NCBI GenBank assembly: GCA_964617875.1
Contig: CAZUAI010000019.1
Span: 1 to 64,000 of the forward strand
DNA from: CAZMVY01 sp964617875
GTDB taxonomy: Bacteria; Planctomycetota; Phycisphaerae; UBA1845; PWPN01
Direction: 5' to 3'
Length of the DNA stretch: 64,000 nt
Shown here: positions 1-9,016 of the stretch, one piece after another
Layout: each line of letters opens with the position of its first letter
Position numbering within the stretch: the first letter of the stretch is position 1
The notes under the pieces: generated by a model
Seen by the model: the letters and a program-made list of their open reading frames with translations, nothing else
Database searches by the model: none
What the model was told of the DNA's origin: nothing
Made by a program: the position numbers and the translations under genes

Positions 1-570
1 CCCCCAGCGTGCGACTGCCGTTAGCCGCCACGCGCCCGTGGGAATCAAGGCTAGTATAACACCGCCACCCCTTGCGCCTACCCCTGATTTTAAGAATCTG
101 CGTTTTTTTCGACGCCGCAGACTTCGAGCCGGAATCCGCCCGCCACCTCGAAACACCCAAGCCCCACCAAAAGGCCCGACCATCGCCCCCGCCAGGCCAT
201 GGCCCGGCCCCAAAGCCCCTCATGCCGCAGAGACGGCGCCATAACTGTCTGTTACGCGAGACGTTGCAATGGCGCGATTGGCGAGTTACACTCGATTCAC
301 AAGCCCCGCGACGTCTCTCGCCTCCTCGCCGCGTTCTCCCGTCGTCGTATGCCGCAACGACGCAGCGAGCAGGAAGACACGGCGGTGCAGTACGCCCCGC
401 CGGAACGGACCCGCTTGACCCTGTGGGCGTCACTCCGTAGCATGGACTTTGACGCCGACTCGTCTTTGGCAAGGCGCGATCAACGCCGGGAGGGCGTCTC
501 CCGCCTCCATGCACACCAGACACGCTGATCGCCCGACTCAGGCAGCGCGGCTGCCCGCGGAGGTGCCGGA
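1..570. other. Intergenic stretch without a recognised gene
   Basis: No open frame here has a ribosome binding site together with protein-like composition. The frames present are short, arginine- and proline-rich and mutually overlapping, as expected from high-GC non-coding DNA. The only site-like element is a weak promoter candidate at 264-292. The following gene starts at 571 behind a GGAGG sequence. The left edge may hold the tail of a gene outside the window, but none can be identified. Confidence 0.6.
264..292 (+). promoter_or_regulatory. Weak sigma70-type promoter candidate
   Basis: TTGCAA at 264-269 and TACACT at 287-292 are separated by 17 bases. Each hexamer matches four of six consensus positions. 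It would give a leader of about 270 bases before the lipoprotein gene at 571, which is long, so this is tentative. Confidence 0.22.
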
Positions 571-2679
571 ATGATTCGTGGAACAGGCCGTCCCATCGTT
601 GCCCTTGTGTGCATTATCCTCACATCCGCGCCGTATCCGGCCATCGTCGGCTGCGTCCAGCCCGACACGGGAGATGGCGAAGAGGTCTCGCTGCAGGAGT
701 TGCTGACCGTGGGGTCTCCGCTGATGACCCCGGTCGGCGCGTATTCCGCGAGCGGTTTTTCCTCCGCCGCGTTCAAGTGGATCGGCGACCAGGTGGCCGG
801 CGCGATCGTCGGCCAGCTGACGGAAATCGGCTTCGGATACGTGCTGAGCTTCTTCGGCTACGAAAGCGCTGACGAGCAGATGCTGAAACAGATCGCGGCC
901 AAGCTCGACGTCATGGACCAGAAGCTGGATGGGATCTCCACCCGGCTCACGGCCTTGTCGACGCAGATGGACACCGTGCTGGCGGCCGTCAACCTCTCGA
1001 CCGCGCGAATCGTCGCCGAGGTAAACGCCCTGGAGATGAAGCAGCACATCGATCACATCAAGGACGCCTACCTGGATCTCAAGGCCTACCGGGTCGGTGC
1101 GACGCACGCCTTCAGCAGCGCGGGAAGAGAACAGGCCGCCGCGTTCGCACGGCGCATCCTCGAGGGTGACAGGATCGGAGGACATCTCTTCAGCCTGCAC
1201 ACGTCGATCACCGCCGAGAGCGGCACCACCGGCGTGCTCGACGCGATGACCGACCTTCTGATCCGGCGAATGAATGCGGAAAAGGACAGAAAGAGTCTCT
1301 ACGCCTGCTATCTCGCGCTGGAGGCCTATTTCGGCTGGCTGCTGGCGATCGAGGGCCAGGGGCTCGTGCTGATGACGGAAGCGATCAACCAATCCGCCAC
1401 GATCCAGGGGGATGCGGTGCAGTTCACGGGCCCCGGGGCGGGCTCCGTGATCTCCACGTGGGGTTCGGCGAAAGAGTACTACGAAAACAAGTTCACGCCG
1501 AACATCGAACGGCAGGTGGACCGGTTCCTCGCATGCGTGGACAAACTGGTCCTCAGCCAGGCGGACATCCGCACCGATCTGGCCAGCCCGGTCGCGTTTC
1601 TGCCCAACCTGGAGGATGTGGAGAACATCTACGCCGCCGCGGACTTCCTGGCCCAGCAGGTCTCCGCCCGGCACAAGGCCGGGATCATTGCGAGGCTCAT
1701 CGGCGAACCCGGAAACATCGAGGCGGCCCTCGACCAGGGCGCCATCTCATGCGGAGGCCAGAAGATGGACGCCGTCCCCGTCAATGGCAACGCGATCAAC
1801 TACTATGACTCTCCCCGGGCGTACCTCGAGGGGCAATGGGGACAGGACGAGCGGATCGTGCTCAACAACACCACGGTCACCGTCCCCGACGACCACCGCC
1901 GGTTCCGACCGGCCACCCGGATCGCGGTGCTCAAGGTGTCCTGCCCCGTTCCGTCGGAGGCGAACTGGACCGACGGAACGGTTTCCGTGACCCACGAGCC
2001 GGGGCAGGAAGCCTGCGTCGCATACTACGACGACAACTATCAGCCGGTCTCCGGCCCCGGCGAGGGGCGCGTGCAGTACGGCCACGTCGTCTTCCCGATC
2101 CGGCACACGCCAAGACTCCTGGACTTCGGCTCGGCGATCCTGGCAAAACAGGGCGGCTGGTCGCTCCAGGGCCGCCGTGACATGACCGCCATGAAGACGA
2201 CGGTCGGCGTGTCCTGCACCGTGACGTGCAGCACGGACTACTACGCCTGGGCCTACGGCGGGTACTACGTGCCCGTCACAAACGCCTCTGACACGGATGT
2301 GGTGCTGACCGCTTCGGGGTCGTGCAGCAACACCATCGCGAACGGGCTCAGCACAGACTCGATCCGCTGGCGAAGCGGCCAATTGCAGGCAGCCACCGGC
2401 CTCCAGGTACTCGTCCCCGGCGCTGCGTTCAACCCGAGCGCGACGCAGGTAAACGTGTTCACCAGCTCCACCGCCACGCCGAGCCCGTTCCGGGTCGAGA
2501 ACCTCACCTTCCCGGCGGGCAAGACGATGCTCATCGACTACCTCACGCTTCTGCACACCGGCACGTTCTACTACCGGTCGGCGCCCCGGACGAGGCTGAC
2601 GTGGACCTGCAAGGTGCCGAGGCCGGCGACAGCCACCGCGACGACGGAGCTGAACTCGCTCGAACTGGCGCCGAAGTGA
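571..2679 (+). CDS. Predicted lipoprotein with a long helical, coiled-coil-like N-terminal half
   Basis: The 702-residue product is not recognised. The start is supported by GGAGG seven bases upstream. Residues 8-27 form a hydrophobic signal ending in IVG-C28, a fitting lipobox, so a lipid-anchored extracytoplasmic protein is likely. Residues 70-180 include a glycine/alanine-rich hydrophobic segment followed by heptad-like runs (KLDVMDQKLDGISTRLTAL and onward) predicting a helical bundle or coiled coil. The second half, after residue 380, is rich in threonine, serine, tyrosine and glycine and looks like beta-sandwich material. A hydrophobic helical bundle followed by a beta-rich half loosely recalls alpha-helical pore-forming toxins, but that is speculation; no signature was seen. 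It stands alone, convergent with the pseudopilin gene 30 bases downstream. Confidence 0.8.
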   Translation: MIRGTGRPIVALVCIILTSAPYPAIVGCVQPDTGDGEEVSLQELLTVGSPLMTPVGAYSASGFSSAAFKWIGDQVAGAIVGQLTEIGFGYVLSFFGYESADEQMLKQIAAKLDVMDQKLDGISTRLTALSTQMDTVLAAVNLSTARIVAEVNALEMKQHIDHIKDAYLDLKAYRVGATHAFSSAGREQAAAFARRILEGDRIGGHLFSLHTSITAESGTTGVLDAMTDLLIRRMNAEKDRKSLYACYLALEAYFGWLLAIEGQGLVLMTEAINQSATIQGDAVQFTGPGAGSVISTWGSAKEYYENKFTPNIERQVDRFLACVDKLVLSQADIRTDLASPVAFLPNLEDVENIYAAADFLAQQVSARHKAGIIARLIGEPGNIEAALDQGAISCGGQKMDAVPVNGNAINYYDSPRAYLEGQWGQDERIVLNNTTVTVPDDHRRFRPATRIAVLKVSCPVPSEANWTDGTVSVTHEPGQEACVAYYDDNYQPVSGPGEGRVQYGHVVFPIRHTPRLLDFGSAILAKQGGWSLQGRRDMTAMKTTVGVSCTVTCSTDYYAWAYGGYYVPVTNASDTDVVLTASGSCSNTIANGLSTDSIRWRSGQLQAATGLQVLVPGAAFNPSATQVNVFTSSTATPSPFRVENLTFPAGKTMLIDYLTLLHTGTFYYRSAPRTRLTWTCKVPRPATATATTELNSLELAPK

Positions 2680-2709
2680 GCGACCCGGGCCGTAACCGGG
2701 CACGGCGAA

Positions 2710-3696
2710 TCACCAGGGGCAGGGCCCCGCGATCTGGCGGATGAACGCCGAAAGGTTCGTTCGGTCGGGAAGGCCCGCCTCGCGCCAGAAGTGCGGCTGC
2801 CCGAACTCGGCGAACAGCTCACGACCGAGCGTCCTGGCGGGATACAAGCGGCCCTCGGCGTGACCGTCGAGGAACGCCATGCTCGAACGCCCCTCGGGAA
2901 CCTCACCCCTCGACGCCAAACCGTGGCGCGTCGCGATCCGGTCGATGCAGTTGAAGCTCCCGTCGGGGTAGTCGGCGTTGGTGTGATAGAACGGGTGGTC
3001 CTCAAACATGGCCGCGAAGCGCGAGGGCGGGAACACGACCCGCTGTCCACGCGAGAAGGAAACGCGCCGCTGCCCGCCGGGCAGCAGGTTGCCGGGCGCA
3101 TCGACGACGTACGTGAAGCCCTGAAGCTGCTCCGGAGCCTTGTAGCCGATGTAGGCGTTCATGGAGTAGCTGAGCCGCCCGTTGCCGCCGCCGCCAAGCG
3201 GCGTGTCCTGCGCGACGCCCGGCTGGTCGCCGGGGCAGACGTACACGGCTTCCTGGCGGACGTAACGGAAGAGCGTGCCCTTTCGCGGCACATCGGCGAC
3301 GAACTCCGGATCGCGATCGTACGGGCGTCGGTACGCGGCCGTGTACGTCAGGGCCACCAGCCGGTCGCGGGCCCCGTCCCAGGTCACCCCCGCCGGACGC
3401 GGCCACTCCTTGCCGAACAGGCTCTGCATCCAGAACAGGCCGTGCGTCGCCGGCAGGACCTTCGCGTCGTTGACGTAGAGAAGCATGCCGGTCATGAGCT
3501 GTTTCAGGTTCGACCGGCAGGTCACGCTGCGGGCCTGCTCCCGCGCATGAGAAAGCGCCGGCAGCAGGACCGCCGCGAGGATCGCGACGATCGCCACGAC
3601 CACCAGCATCTCGATCAACGTGAAGCCCGACGTGCCGGCGAAGCCTCCGCGGTGCCGCGAAGCGTGGTCGGAAACGGGAACGGCGTCGGATCTCAT
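2710..3696 (-). CDS. Type II secretion/pseudopilin-like protein with prepilin cleavage motif
   Basis: The product has 328 residues. The prepilin motif G24-FTLIEM is followed by a 20-residue hydrophobic helix. Glutamate at mature position 5 is present, so prepilin peptidase processing and N-methylation are expected. The C-terminal part carries a FLDGH sequence typical of the planctomycete H-X9-DG prepilin-like family, which is expanded in these genomes and whose exact role is unknown. The open frame runs further upstream, but the ATG at 3696 was chosen because CGGAG lies six bases before it and the preceding residues are low-complexity. Cysteines at the 'VTCRSN' and 'VYVCPGD' positions match the family. 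It is a single gene, divergent from the TAT oxidoreductase at 3938. It is probably a minor pseudopilin or surface-displayed protein rather than a main pilin. Confidence 0.88.
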   Translation of the reverse strand: MRSDAVPVSDHASRHRGGFAGTSGFTLIEMLVVVAIVAILAAVLLPALSHAREQARSVTCRSNLKQLMTGMLLYVNDAKVLPATHGLFWMQSLFGKEWPRPAGVTWDGARDRLVALTYTAAYRRPYDRDPEFVADVPRKGTLFRYVRQEAVYVCPGDQPGVAQDTPLGGGGNGRLSYSMNAYIGYKAPEQLQGFTYVVDAPGNLLPGGQRRVSFSRGQRVVFPPSRFAAMFEDHPFYHTNADYPDGSFNCIDRIATRHGLASRGEVPEGRSSMAFLDGHAEGRLYPARTLGRELFAEFGQPHFWREAGLPDRTNLSAFIRQIAGPCPW

Positions 3697-3937
3697 CTGG
3701 TGCTCCGTCGGAAGACTTCGGCAGTTTCGCCGCACTTCTCCACCGCCCGTATAGTGGCGCCGGCAGCCCCGGAAGTTCACGCCCCTGCCGCCAAACCCGC
3801 CCGCGGCCCCCCGACCGCCCCGTAACACCTTGCTCGTTGGCTGGTTACGCAAGCGCCGCAGCGGTATGATAGCCCCGAGCGGGTCCGGTGGCATACCGGT
3901 GTGGGCCGGTCCGCCCCGGTCATCTGGAGGACGATCG

Positions 3938-5197
3938 ATGAGCGTGCAGCAGACGATGCGACGGCGAGACTTCCTGAAACGCTCCCTCTACGCGGCCGGC
4001 GGCGCAACGGCGGCACGGCTGGCGCCCGCCCTGGGCGCCGACGTGCTCGGCGCCAACGACCGCATCGGGATCGGCATCATCGGCTGCGGCTCGATGGGCA
4101 TGACGCACATCGAGAACTACCGAAGACTTGCCGCGGACAAGGCCCTCAACATGCGCCTTGTCGCCGTGTGCGACATCTACGAACCGCGGAAGCAGCGGGC
4201 GAAGACCGCGTCCGGCGCGGAGCTGTACCACGACTACCGCAAGCTGCTCGAGCACACGGGGCTCGACGGGGTGCTCATCGCAACACCCGACCACTGGCAT
4301 GCGAAGATGGCCATCGACGCGATGGAGGCCGGCAAGGACGTTCACGTCGAGAAGCCGATGACGCTCTACCTCGACGAGGCGAAAAAACTCGTTGAGTGCG
4401 CAAAGCGAACGAAGCGGGTCGTGCAGGTCGGGGCCGAGGGAGTGTCCAACGACGCCCTGTGGCAGGCGAAGCGGCTGCTCGGCCAGGGCCTGCTCGGCAA
4501 GGTCGTGTGGGCCACCGGCGGCGTGTACCGCAACGACCCGTCCGGCGACTGGAACTGGCCGATCGACAGGGATTTCAAGCCGAAGGATCTCGACTGGGAC
4601 GCTTTCCTCGGCCCGGCGCCGAAACGGCCGCTGGATCCCGAACGCTATTTCCGCTACCGCAAGTACTGGGACTACTCCGGCGGGCTCGCGCACGACCTGA
4701 TCGCGCACGTGCTCTCCGGCCTGCAACTCGTCATCGGCCCGGAGTTCCCGCGCCGCGTCTCGGCTGCCGGCGGCGTCTACGTCCACCACGACCGCGAGAC
4801 GCCCGACACGTTTCACATGATGGTCGAGTACCCGAGCCAGTACGTCGCCACGCTCTTCTGCACCCAGACCACGACCGACGGCGTCGAGCTGGCGATCCGC
4901 GGCGAGCACGCGACGATGACGTTCGAAAAGGATGCGGACGGCTCCCACAAACCCGTCGCCGTCCTCGTGAAACCGCAGGAACCGTTTGCGGGCAGGGTCA
5001 AAGCCCTCCGCGTCGAAAACCAGACGCGCGCCGACCACGACACGAACTGGATTGAGTGCATGCGGTCCCGGAAGGAACCGCACTACCCCGTTGCGATGGG
5101 CTATCGCGTGATGACCGCCCTGTGCCTGGGAGTCCGGTCCTGGCGCGAAGGGAAGATGTTCACCTTCGACGCCCAGAAAGAGGAGATCGTGGCCTAG
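3938..5197 (+). CDS. TAT-exported Gfo/Idh/MocA family oxidoreductase
   Basis: The product has 419 residues. It begins with a twin-arginine signal (MRRRDFLKRSLYAAGG) and then a Rossmann nucleotide motif, IGIIGCGSMG. The family's EKP motif is in 'HVEKPMTLYLDEAKKLV', with lysine as the expected catalytic or cofactor residue, and 'TPDHWHAKM' is the usual adjacent conserved stretch. The C-terminal alpha/beta domain contains 'YWDYSGGLAHDLIAHVL', with the conserved GG...H typical of the planctomycete secreted dehydrogenases. The substrate is unknown but probably a sugar or sugar derivative handled in the periplasm with NAD(P) inserted before export. The ATG at 3938 is preceded by GGAGG at a seven-base distance, which settles the start over an upstream frame. 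Only a -10-like TATGAT at 3865-3870 is visible upstream. Confidence 0.93.
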   Translation: MSVQQTMRRRDFLKRSLYAAGGATAARLAPALGADVLGANDRIGIGIIGCGSMGMTHIENYRRLAADKALNMRLVAVCDIYEPRKQRAKTASGAELYHDYRKLLEHTGLDGVLIATPDHWHAKMAIDAMEAGKDVHVEKPMTLYLDEAKKLVECAKRTKRVVQVGAEGVSNDALWQAKRLLGQGLLGKVVWATGGVYRNDPSGDWNWPIDRDFKPKDLDWDAFLGPAPKRPLDPERYFRYRKYWDYSGGLAHDLIAHVLSGLQLVIGPEFPRRVSAAGGVYVHHDRETPDTFHMMVEYPSQYVATLFCTQTTTDGVELAIRGEHATMTFEKDADGSHKPVAVLVKPQEPFAGRVKALRVENQTRADHDTNWIECMRSRKEPHYPVAMGYRVMTALCLGVRSWREGKMFTFDAQKEEIVA

Positions 5198-5198
5198 A

Positions 5199-5226
5199 TT
5201 GACAGCGCCACGGCCGGCCCTACAAT
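5199..5226 (+). promoter_or_regulatory. Strong sigma70-type promoter for the TolC-like gene
   Basis: A perfect TTGACA at 5199-5204 and TACAAT (five of six) at 5221-5226 are separated by 16 bases. It begins two bases after the preceding stop codon, so the TolC-like gene at 5279 is very probably transcribed independently, with a leader of about 45 bases. Confidence 0.7.
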
Positions 5227-5278
5227 CGCGACCTGGTGCAAGACGAAAAGGGGGGCGTACAGGGTGCGAGGAGTCCCG

Positions 5279-7120
5279 ATGCGAGAGATGGCTGGGTCGT
5301 TCTGGCGCGGATTGGCCTTCTGTGGCATGGGCGCGCTTCTGCTGGCCGGTTGCCAGGCAACCCCGCGGACCGAAGCCCCCGCGACCGCCGCGAACCGGCA
5401 AAACCCACGGGTCCGCGGCAACGGCGTCGTCGAAGACATCTCGGCGATCCCCAGGATCGACGGACCGGAGCCGACCGAACCGGTGGGCGCCGCCGCCGCG
5501 CAATCGCCCAGCGTCGAGAGCGACCGCAAGGCAATCGCCGATCAGATCCCCGACCCGGCATTGGCGCTCGAGATCATCCCGCAAATGATCGCCACGACCA
5601 AGCCGGCCGAAAAGCCGATCCTCGAGAGCGGCCTGCGACGCATTCAGACCATCCGCCGACCGCGACAGGTGAAGCTTTCACTGAAGGACTGCATCCACAG
5701 TGCCCTCCGGCACAGCTACCTGATCCGCGCGAGCGGATACAACCCCGCGATCCAGACGACCAATGTCGTCGAAGCGGAGGCTCAGTTTGATGCCGTCTAC
5801 TTCCTGAATCTCGCCAGCAACCGGCAGGACCGCCCGAGCGCCTCGCAGCTCCAGGGCACGTACACCGACGCCCGCACGCTCGGCACCGGCGTCCGCAAGC
5901 TCCTGTCCACCGGCACGCAGGCCCAGATCAGCTACGCGGCCAGCCGCACGCTCAGCGACCTGATCTACCAGACGCTGAACCCCTACTACTTCAACCAGCT
6001 CATCTTCGAAATCCGCCAGCCGTTCCTCCGCGGCTTCGGACTGGACTTCAACCGCTCCCGCATCGAGGCCGCCAGGATCGACCGCCGGATCAGCATGGAG
6101 CAGTTTTCCCGCGAGATGCAGCAGACCCTCATCGACGTCGAGACGGCATACTGGCGGCTGAAGCAGGCCCGCGCCGAAATGGTATCGCTGGCCCGGCTGC
6201 TGGCCGCATTCGAGCGCATCTATGCCATCGTCGAGAATCGCAAGGAGTTCGACACCTTCCTGATCCAGCGCGGCCAGATCCGAAGCCGCCTCGAAACCCG
6301 CGAAGCCGAGTTCGTCGCCCGCAAGGCGAACGTCCGCAACGCCGAGGACGCCCTCAAGGCCCTCATCAATGATCCCCGCCTCACGCTCGCGGACGACGTG
6401 GAGATCATCCCCACCGACGAATTCGCGCTCGAGCCGGTGCTGATCGACCGCCTCGGCGAGGTCCAGGCGGCGCTCGACAACCGGCCGGAGCTTCGCGAGG
6501 CCAGGTTGCAGATCGAGAAGGCCCGCGTCGCCGTCGGTGCCGCGAAGAACCAGGCCCTGCCCAAGTTCGACGTCGTTTTCCGGTACATCGTCGACGGCCT
6601 CGGCGGCAACCTGCAGAACGCCTTCGAGCAGATGTCGCACAACGACTACACCGAGTATTACGTCGGGCTCGAATTCGAATGGCCCATCGGGAACCGGGGC
6701 CCCGAGGCCGCCCTGCGCCGGTCGCGCCTGCAGGAGTCCCAGGCCGTTGCGGCTCACGCCGCCCAGATCGAGCGGATCATTTCGGAGGTGCACCGGGCCG
6801 TCCGCGACCTCCAGACCTACCACGAGCAGATTGATTCGACGCTTCGCGCCGCCCAGGCCACCGAGGATCAGCTCCGCGCAACAGTCGCTCGACAGACGTC
6901 CAAGGACCCGGCCAACCTCGAAGTCGAGCTGAACGCCAACGAGAGTCTGGCCGCCAGCCGCAGCAATCTCGTGACGATCCTGGTCAACTACAACCTCTCC
7001 ATCTCCACGCTCGAACAGAAGAAGGGCACCCTGCTCAAGTACAACAACATCGAGATTCGCGACCCCGACGCCGCGCGACCCGTGGTTGCGGATTGGGTCG
7101 CGCCGCCGGCCCAGCCCTGA
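5279..7120 (+). CDS. Outer membrane efflux protein, TolC family, lipoprotein type
   Basis: The product has 613 residues. The signal ends in LLLAG-C, a clean lipobox, as in the OprM-type TolC proteins. From about residue 140 to the end it is the alternating helical and beta pattern of the outer membrane efflux family: long amphipathic helices rich in E, R, A and Q, with 'DVETAYWRLKQARAEM' and the second-repeat counterpart 'EIVHRAVRDLQTYHEQI'-like helix near residue 520. Such proteins form trimeric outer membrane channels for RND or ABC exporters, or for type I secretion. No inner membrane partner is adjacent, so the cargo is unknown. ATG at 5279 was preferred to a GTG 15 bases upstream because GAGGAG precedes it by five bases. 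The C-terminal tail is proline/alanine-rich. Confidence 0.9.
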   Translation: MREMAGSFWRGLAFCGMGALLLAGCQATPRTEAPATAANRQNPRVRGNGVVEDISAIPRIDGPEPTEPVGAAAAQSPSVESDRKAIADQIPDPALALEIIPQMIATTKPAEKPILESGLRRIQTIRRPRQVKLSLKDCIHSALRHSYLIRASGYNPAIQTTNVVEAEAQFDAVYFLNLASNRQDRPSASQLQGTYTDARTLGTGVRKLLSTGTQAQISYAASRTLSDLIYQTLNPYYFNQLIFEIRQPFLRGFGLDFNRSRIEAARIDRRISMEQFSREMQQTLIDVETAYWRLKQARAEMVSLARLLAAFERIYAIVENRKEFDTFLIQRGQIRSRLETREAEFVARKANVRNAEDALKALINDPRLTLADDVEIIPTDEFALEPVLIDRLGEVQAALDNRPELREARLQIEKARVAVGAAKNQALPKFDVVFRYIVDGLGGNLQNAFEQMSHNDYTEYYVGLEFEWPIGNRGPEAALRRSRLQESQAVAAHAAQIERIISEVHRAVRDLQTYHEQIDSTLRAAQATEDQLRATVARQTSKDPANLEVELNANESLAASRSNLVTILVNYNLSISTLEQKKGTLLKYNNIEIRDPDAARPVVADWVAPPAQP

Positions 7121-7161
7121 CGCACGATCCGCCCTCGTACACGACACGAATAAGGAAACAA

Positions 7162-7181
7162 GCCTGTCTATCACGACAGGC
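7162..7181. terminator. Terminator-like hairpin between convergent genes
   Basis: GCCTGTC (7162-7168) pairs perfectly with GACAGGC (7175-7181) around a six-base loop. It lies between the convergent TolC-like gene and the small secreted protein gene. There is no T-run on either side, so intrinsic termination is only suggested. Confidence 0.4.
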
Positions 7182-7225
7182 GCGGTGTGTGTTCCCGCTT
7201 GACGGACGGGTTCCGCCGCCTCGTA

Positions 7226-7783
7226 TCACGGCGACACGAAGCCGGACGTCGGCGACGGGTTGCCCACGGCAGGCTCCACCTCGCTGGTCCATGTCCCCGC
7301 GGTGCCGGGAGCAGTGCAATTGGACCAGCGGAGGCGAATCGTGTCGCCGCAGTGGTACTGGGTGCCGACGAAGCCCACGAACCGCGTCTCCACGTAGGTC
7401 ATCGTGTCCGGGTTCGAGGTCGGGCCGTAACCCCAGCCGGGGATGCCCACGGTGAACGTCTCCGGGAAGGCGGTGCAGTCGCCATCCGCAACACCGGCGA
7501 TCTGGTCGGTCGTCCAGGTCACGGACTTGCCCGGCTCGATGACGGGCGGCGGTTCGACGAAGTAGTGCGGCGGCTGGGGCATACCCTTGGGGCAGACGCC
7601 GAATTTGGGCGCGATGTACGTGCTGCAACTGTCGTTGTACAAGGTAATCGTCAATGTCTTCTTGCGCACGGGATCCGTGTTCTGGTCTCCATTTCCCAGA
7701 TCCGTCGGTCCGGGGCAACTCGACCCGGCCCACAGAGACAGACCCGCAACCGCCACCATCAGGCAACCGACTCGCGTCTTCAT
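7226..7783 (-). CDS. Small secreted protein of unknown function
   Basis: The 185-residue product is not recognised. It starts with a clear signal peptide (MKTRVGCLMVAVAGLSLWAG) ending near GSSC, which may be a weak lipobox at C23. The mature part has six cysteines, including 'NDSCSTYIAPKFGVCPKG', 'DGDC', 'YHCGD' and 'NCTAPG', consistent with disulfides in an extracytoplasmic beta-rich domain. Composition is rich in P, T, G and W. The start is supported by GAGGAGAG in the 12 bases upstream. It follows the URO-D gene on the same strand after 69 bases, with its own promoter candidate at 7821-7848. Function cannot be assigned. Confidence 0.75.
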   Translation of the reverse strand: MKTRVGCLMVAVAGLSLWAGSSCPGPTDLGNGDQNTDPVRKKTLTITLYNDSCSTYIAPKFGVCPKGMPQPPHYFVEPPPVIEPGKSVTWTTDQIAGVADGDCTAFPETFTVGIPGWGYGPTSNPDTMTYVETRFVGFVGTQYHCGDTIRLRWSNCTAPGTAGTWTSEVEPAVGNPSPTSGFVSP

Positions 7784-7820
7784 GGTTTCTCTCCTCGATT
7801 GCTCGCGAACACCGGTTAGC

Positions 7821-7848
7821 AGTGTAGCGGCTGTCCCGCCGGTTGCAA
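7821..7848 (-). promoter_or_regulatory. Promoter candidate for the small secreted protein gene
   Basis: On the minus strand, TTGCAA (7848-7843) and TACACT (7826-7821) are separated by 16 bases. It sits directly after the stop codon of the URO-D gene and about 40 bases before the start at 7783. Confidence 0.4.
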
Positions 7849-7852
7849 AGTC

Positions 7853-8878
7853 TCAATGTGAGCGGGCGTATTCGGTCATCGCCCGGACGTTCCCGGCCGG
7901 CGTATCCCGCGGAACCTCGCAGCCGGCGCCGACAATGTAGCGCGGGCCAGCCTGACGGTGGCACTCCTCGATCGCCTTGTAGACGGACTCGGGCGTACTG
8001 TTCCGAAGCGCCGCAACGGGATCGATGTTGCCGAGGAGGACCTGGTTCGGCCCCATCGCCTCGCGGGCATGGGACAGGGGAACGGGGTAATCCAGGTCCA
8101 CGATGTCACAGCCGAGACGGCCCATCCCCCCGCAGAGATCGTTCGTGTTGCCGCAGATGTGCAGCCGCGTCCGCGCGCCCATCGCGCGGACGCCGTCAAC
8201 GAGCTTCTTCTCGTACGGCCAGACAAACTCCTCGTAAATCTGCGGGCCGACGAGCGACGCCGCGGCGTCGCCGATGCCGATCAGGTCGGCGCCGGCCTCG
8301 AACTGCGCCCGGGCGAACCGCAGTTCCATCTCGACGACAAACTCGAACAGGTCGCGGACAAACACCGGGTCGTCAAAGAAGTCGAGCATGATGGCGTTGA
8401 TGCCGCGGAGATCGGCCGCCTCGGCGACGGGGCCCTCGATCCAGCCCTCGATGAGCTTGTCGCGACCCACGCGAGCCTTGAAAAGGGCCGCGGCCCTGAC
8501 GCGGTCGTGCATCCGGCCGCCGCCGAGGGGATCCGGCACCTTCAGCTTCGCCAGCGTCGTCTTGTCGGCCAGGAGGGCCTGGCTCTCGACGATCGCCGGC
8601 GGCTGCTGGTCGAAGTACTCGATCATCGCCCCGCAATCGGCGGCCTCCCGCGCAGGGTCCGAGATGGCCGACACATAATCAAAGTCGAACTCCTCGGCCA
8701 CACGCATCTGGGCCTCGACCAGAATGCGGTGGTCGCGGGCGTAGTCGCCGTACCTCACGCCCGCCCGATCGGCGGCGAACATCATCGTGATCGGCATCAG
8801 CGGCAGACAGTCGATTGGCGTACCATCCATCTGCGCGAGGATGCGCTCACGCCCGTTAAGTCGTTTCGTGCTCATCAT
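7853..8878 (-). CDS. Uroporphyrinogen decarboxylase (URO-D) superfamily protein
   Basis: The product has 341 residues, the family's usual length. Features typical of the URO-D/corrinoid methyltransferase branch are 'LPLMPITMMFAADRAG' near the N-terminus, 'GWIEGPVAEAADLRG' in the middle, and 'RLHICGNTNDL' and 'LLGNIDPV' in the C-terminal half. The histidine and cysteine in HICGN resemble the zinc and substrate ligands of the MtaA/MtbA-type methyltransferase branch rather than HemE. True HemE is unlikely because the N-terminal arginine-rich HemE signature is not seen. It may demethylate or transfer methyl groups on a corrinoid partner, but no corrinoid protein is adjacent. The start is uncertain between two adjacent ATGs at 8878 and 8875; no good ribosome binding site precedes either. 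Confidence 0.85.
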   Translation of the reverse strand: MMSTKRLNGRERILAQMDGTPIDCLPLMPITMMFAADRAGVRYGDYARDHRILVEAQMRVAEEFDFDYVSAISDPAREAADCGAMIEYFDQQPPAIVESQALLADKTTLAKLKVPDPLGGGRMHDRVRAAALFKARVGRDKLIEGWIEGPVAEAADLRGINAIMLDFFDDPVFVRDLFEFVVEMELRFARAQFEAGADLIGIGDAAASLVGPQIYEEFVWPYEKKLVDGVRAMGARTRLHICGNTNDLCGGMGRLGCDIVDLDYPVPLSHAREAMGPNQVLLGNIDPVAALRNSTPESVYKAIEECHRQAGPRYIVGAGCEVPRDTPAGNVRAMTEYARSH

Positions 8879-8944
8879 GGGGATTCTACGAAGCCTCGTG
8901 TGGGTTTTCCACTCTGTAAGCATCACCGCACAACAGGGGCCTGT

Positions 8945-8974
8945 TGGCGTCTCGCGGAACGAGGCGATATAATG
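8945..8974 (+). promoter_or_regulatory. Sigma70-type promoter for the endonuclease-dockerin gene
   Basis: TTGGCG (8945-8950) and a perfect TATAAT (8969-8974) are separated by 18 bases. An in-frame ATG overlaps the -10 box at 8973 and therefore cannot be the start. This supports the ATG at 9017 with its GAGGGG ribosome binding site. Confidence 0.6.
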
Positions 8975-9016
8975 AGCCATGTTTACAAAGCGCGAACAGG
9001 GCCAAACGAGGGGCAA

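Noticed and set aside
8973..9016. Upstream ATG at 8973 as start of the endonuclease gene
   Set aside because: The ATG lies inside the TATAAT box of the promoter and has no ribosome binding site.
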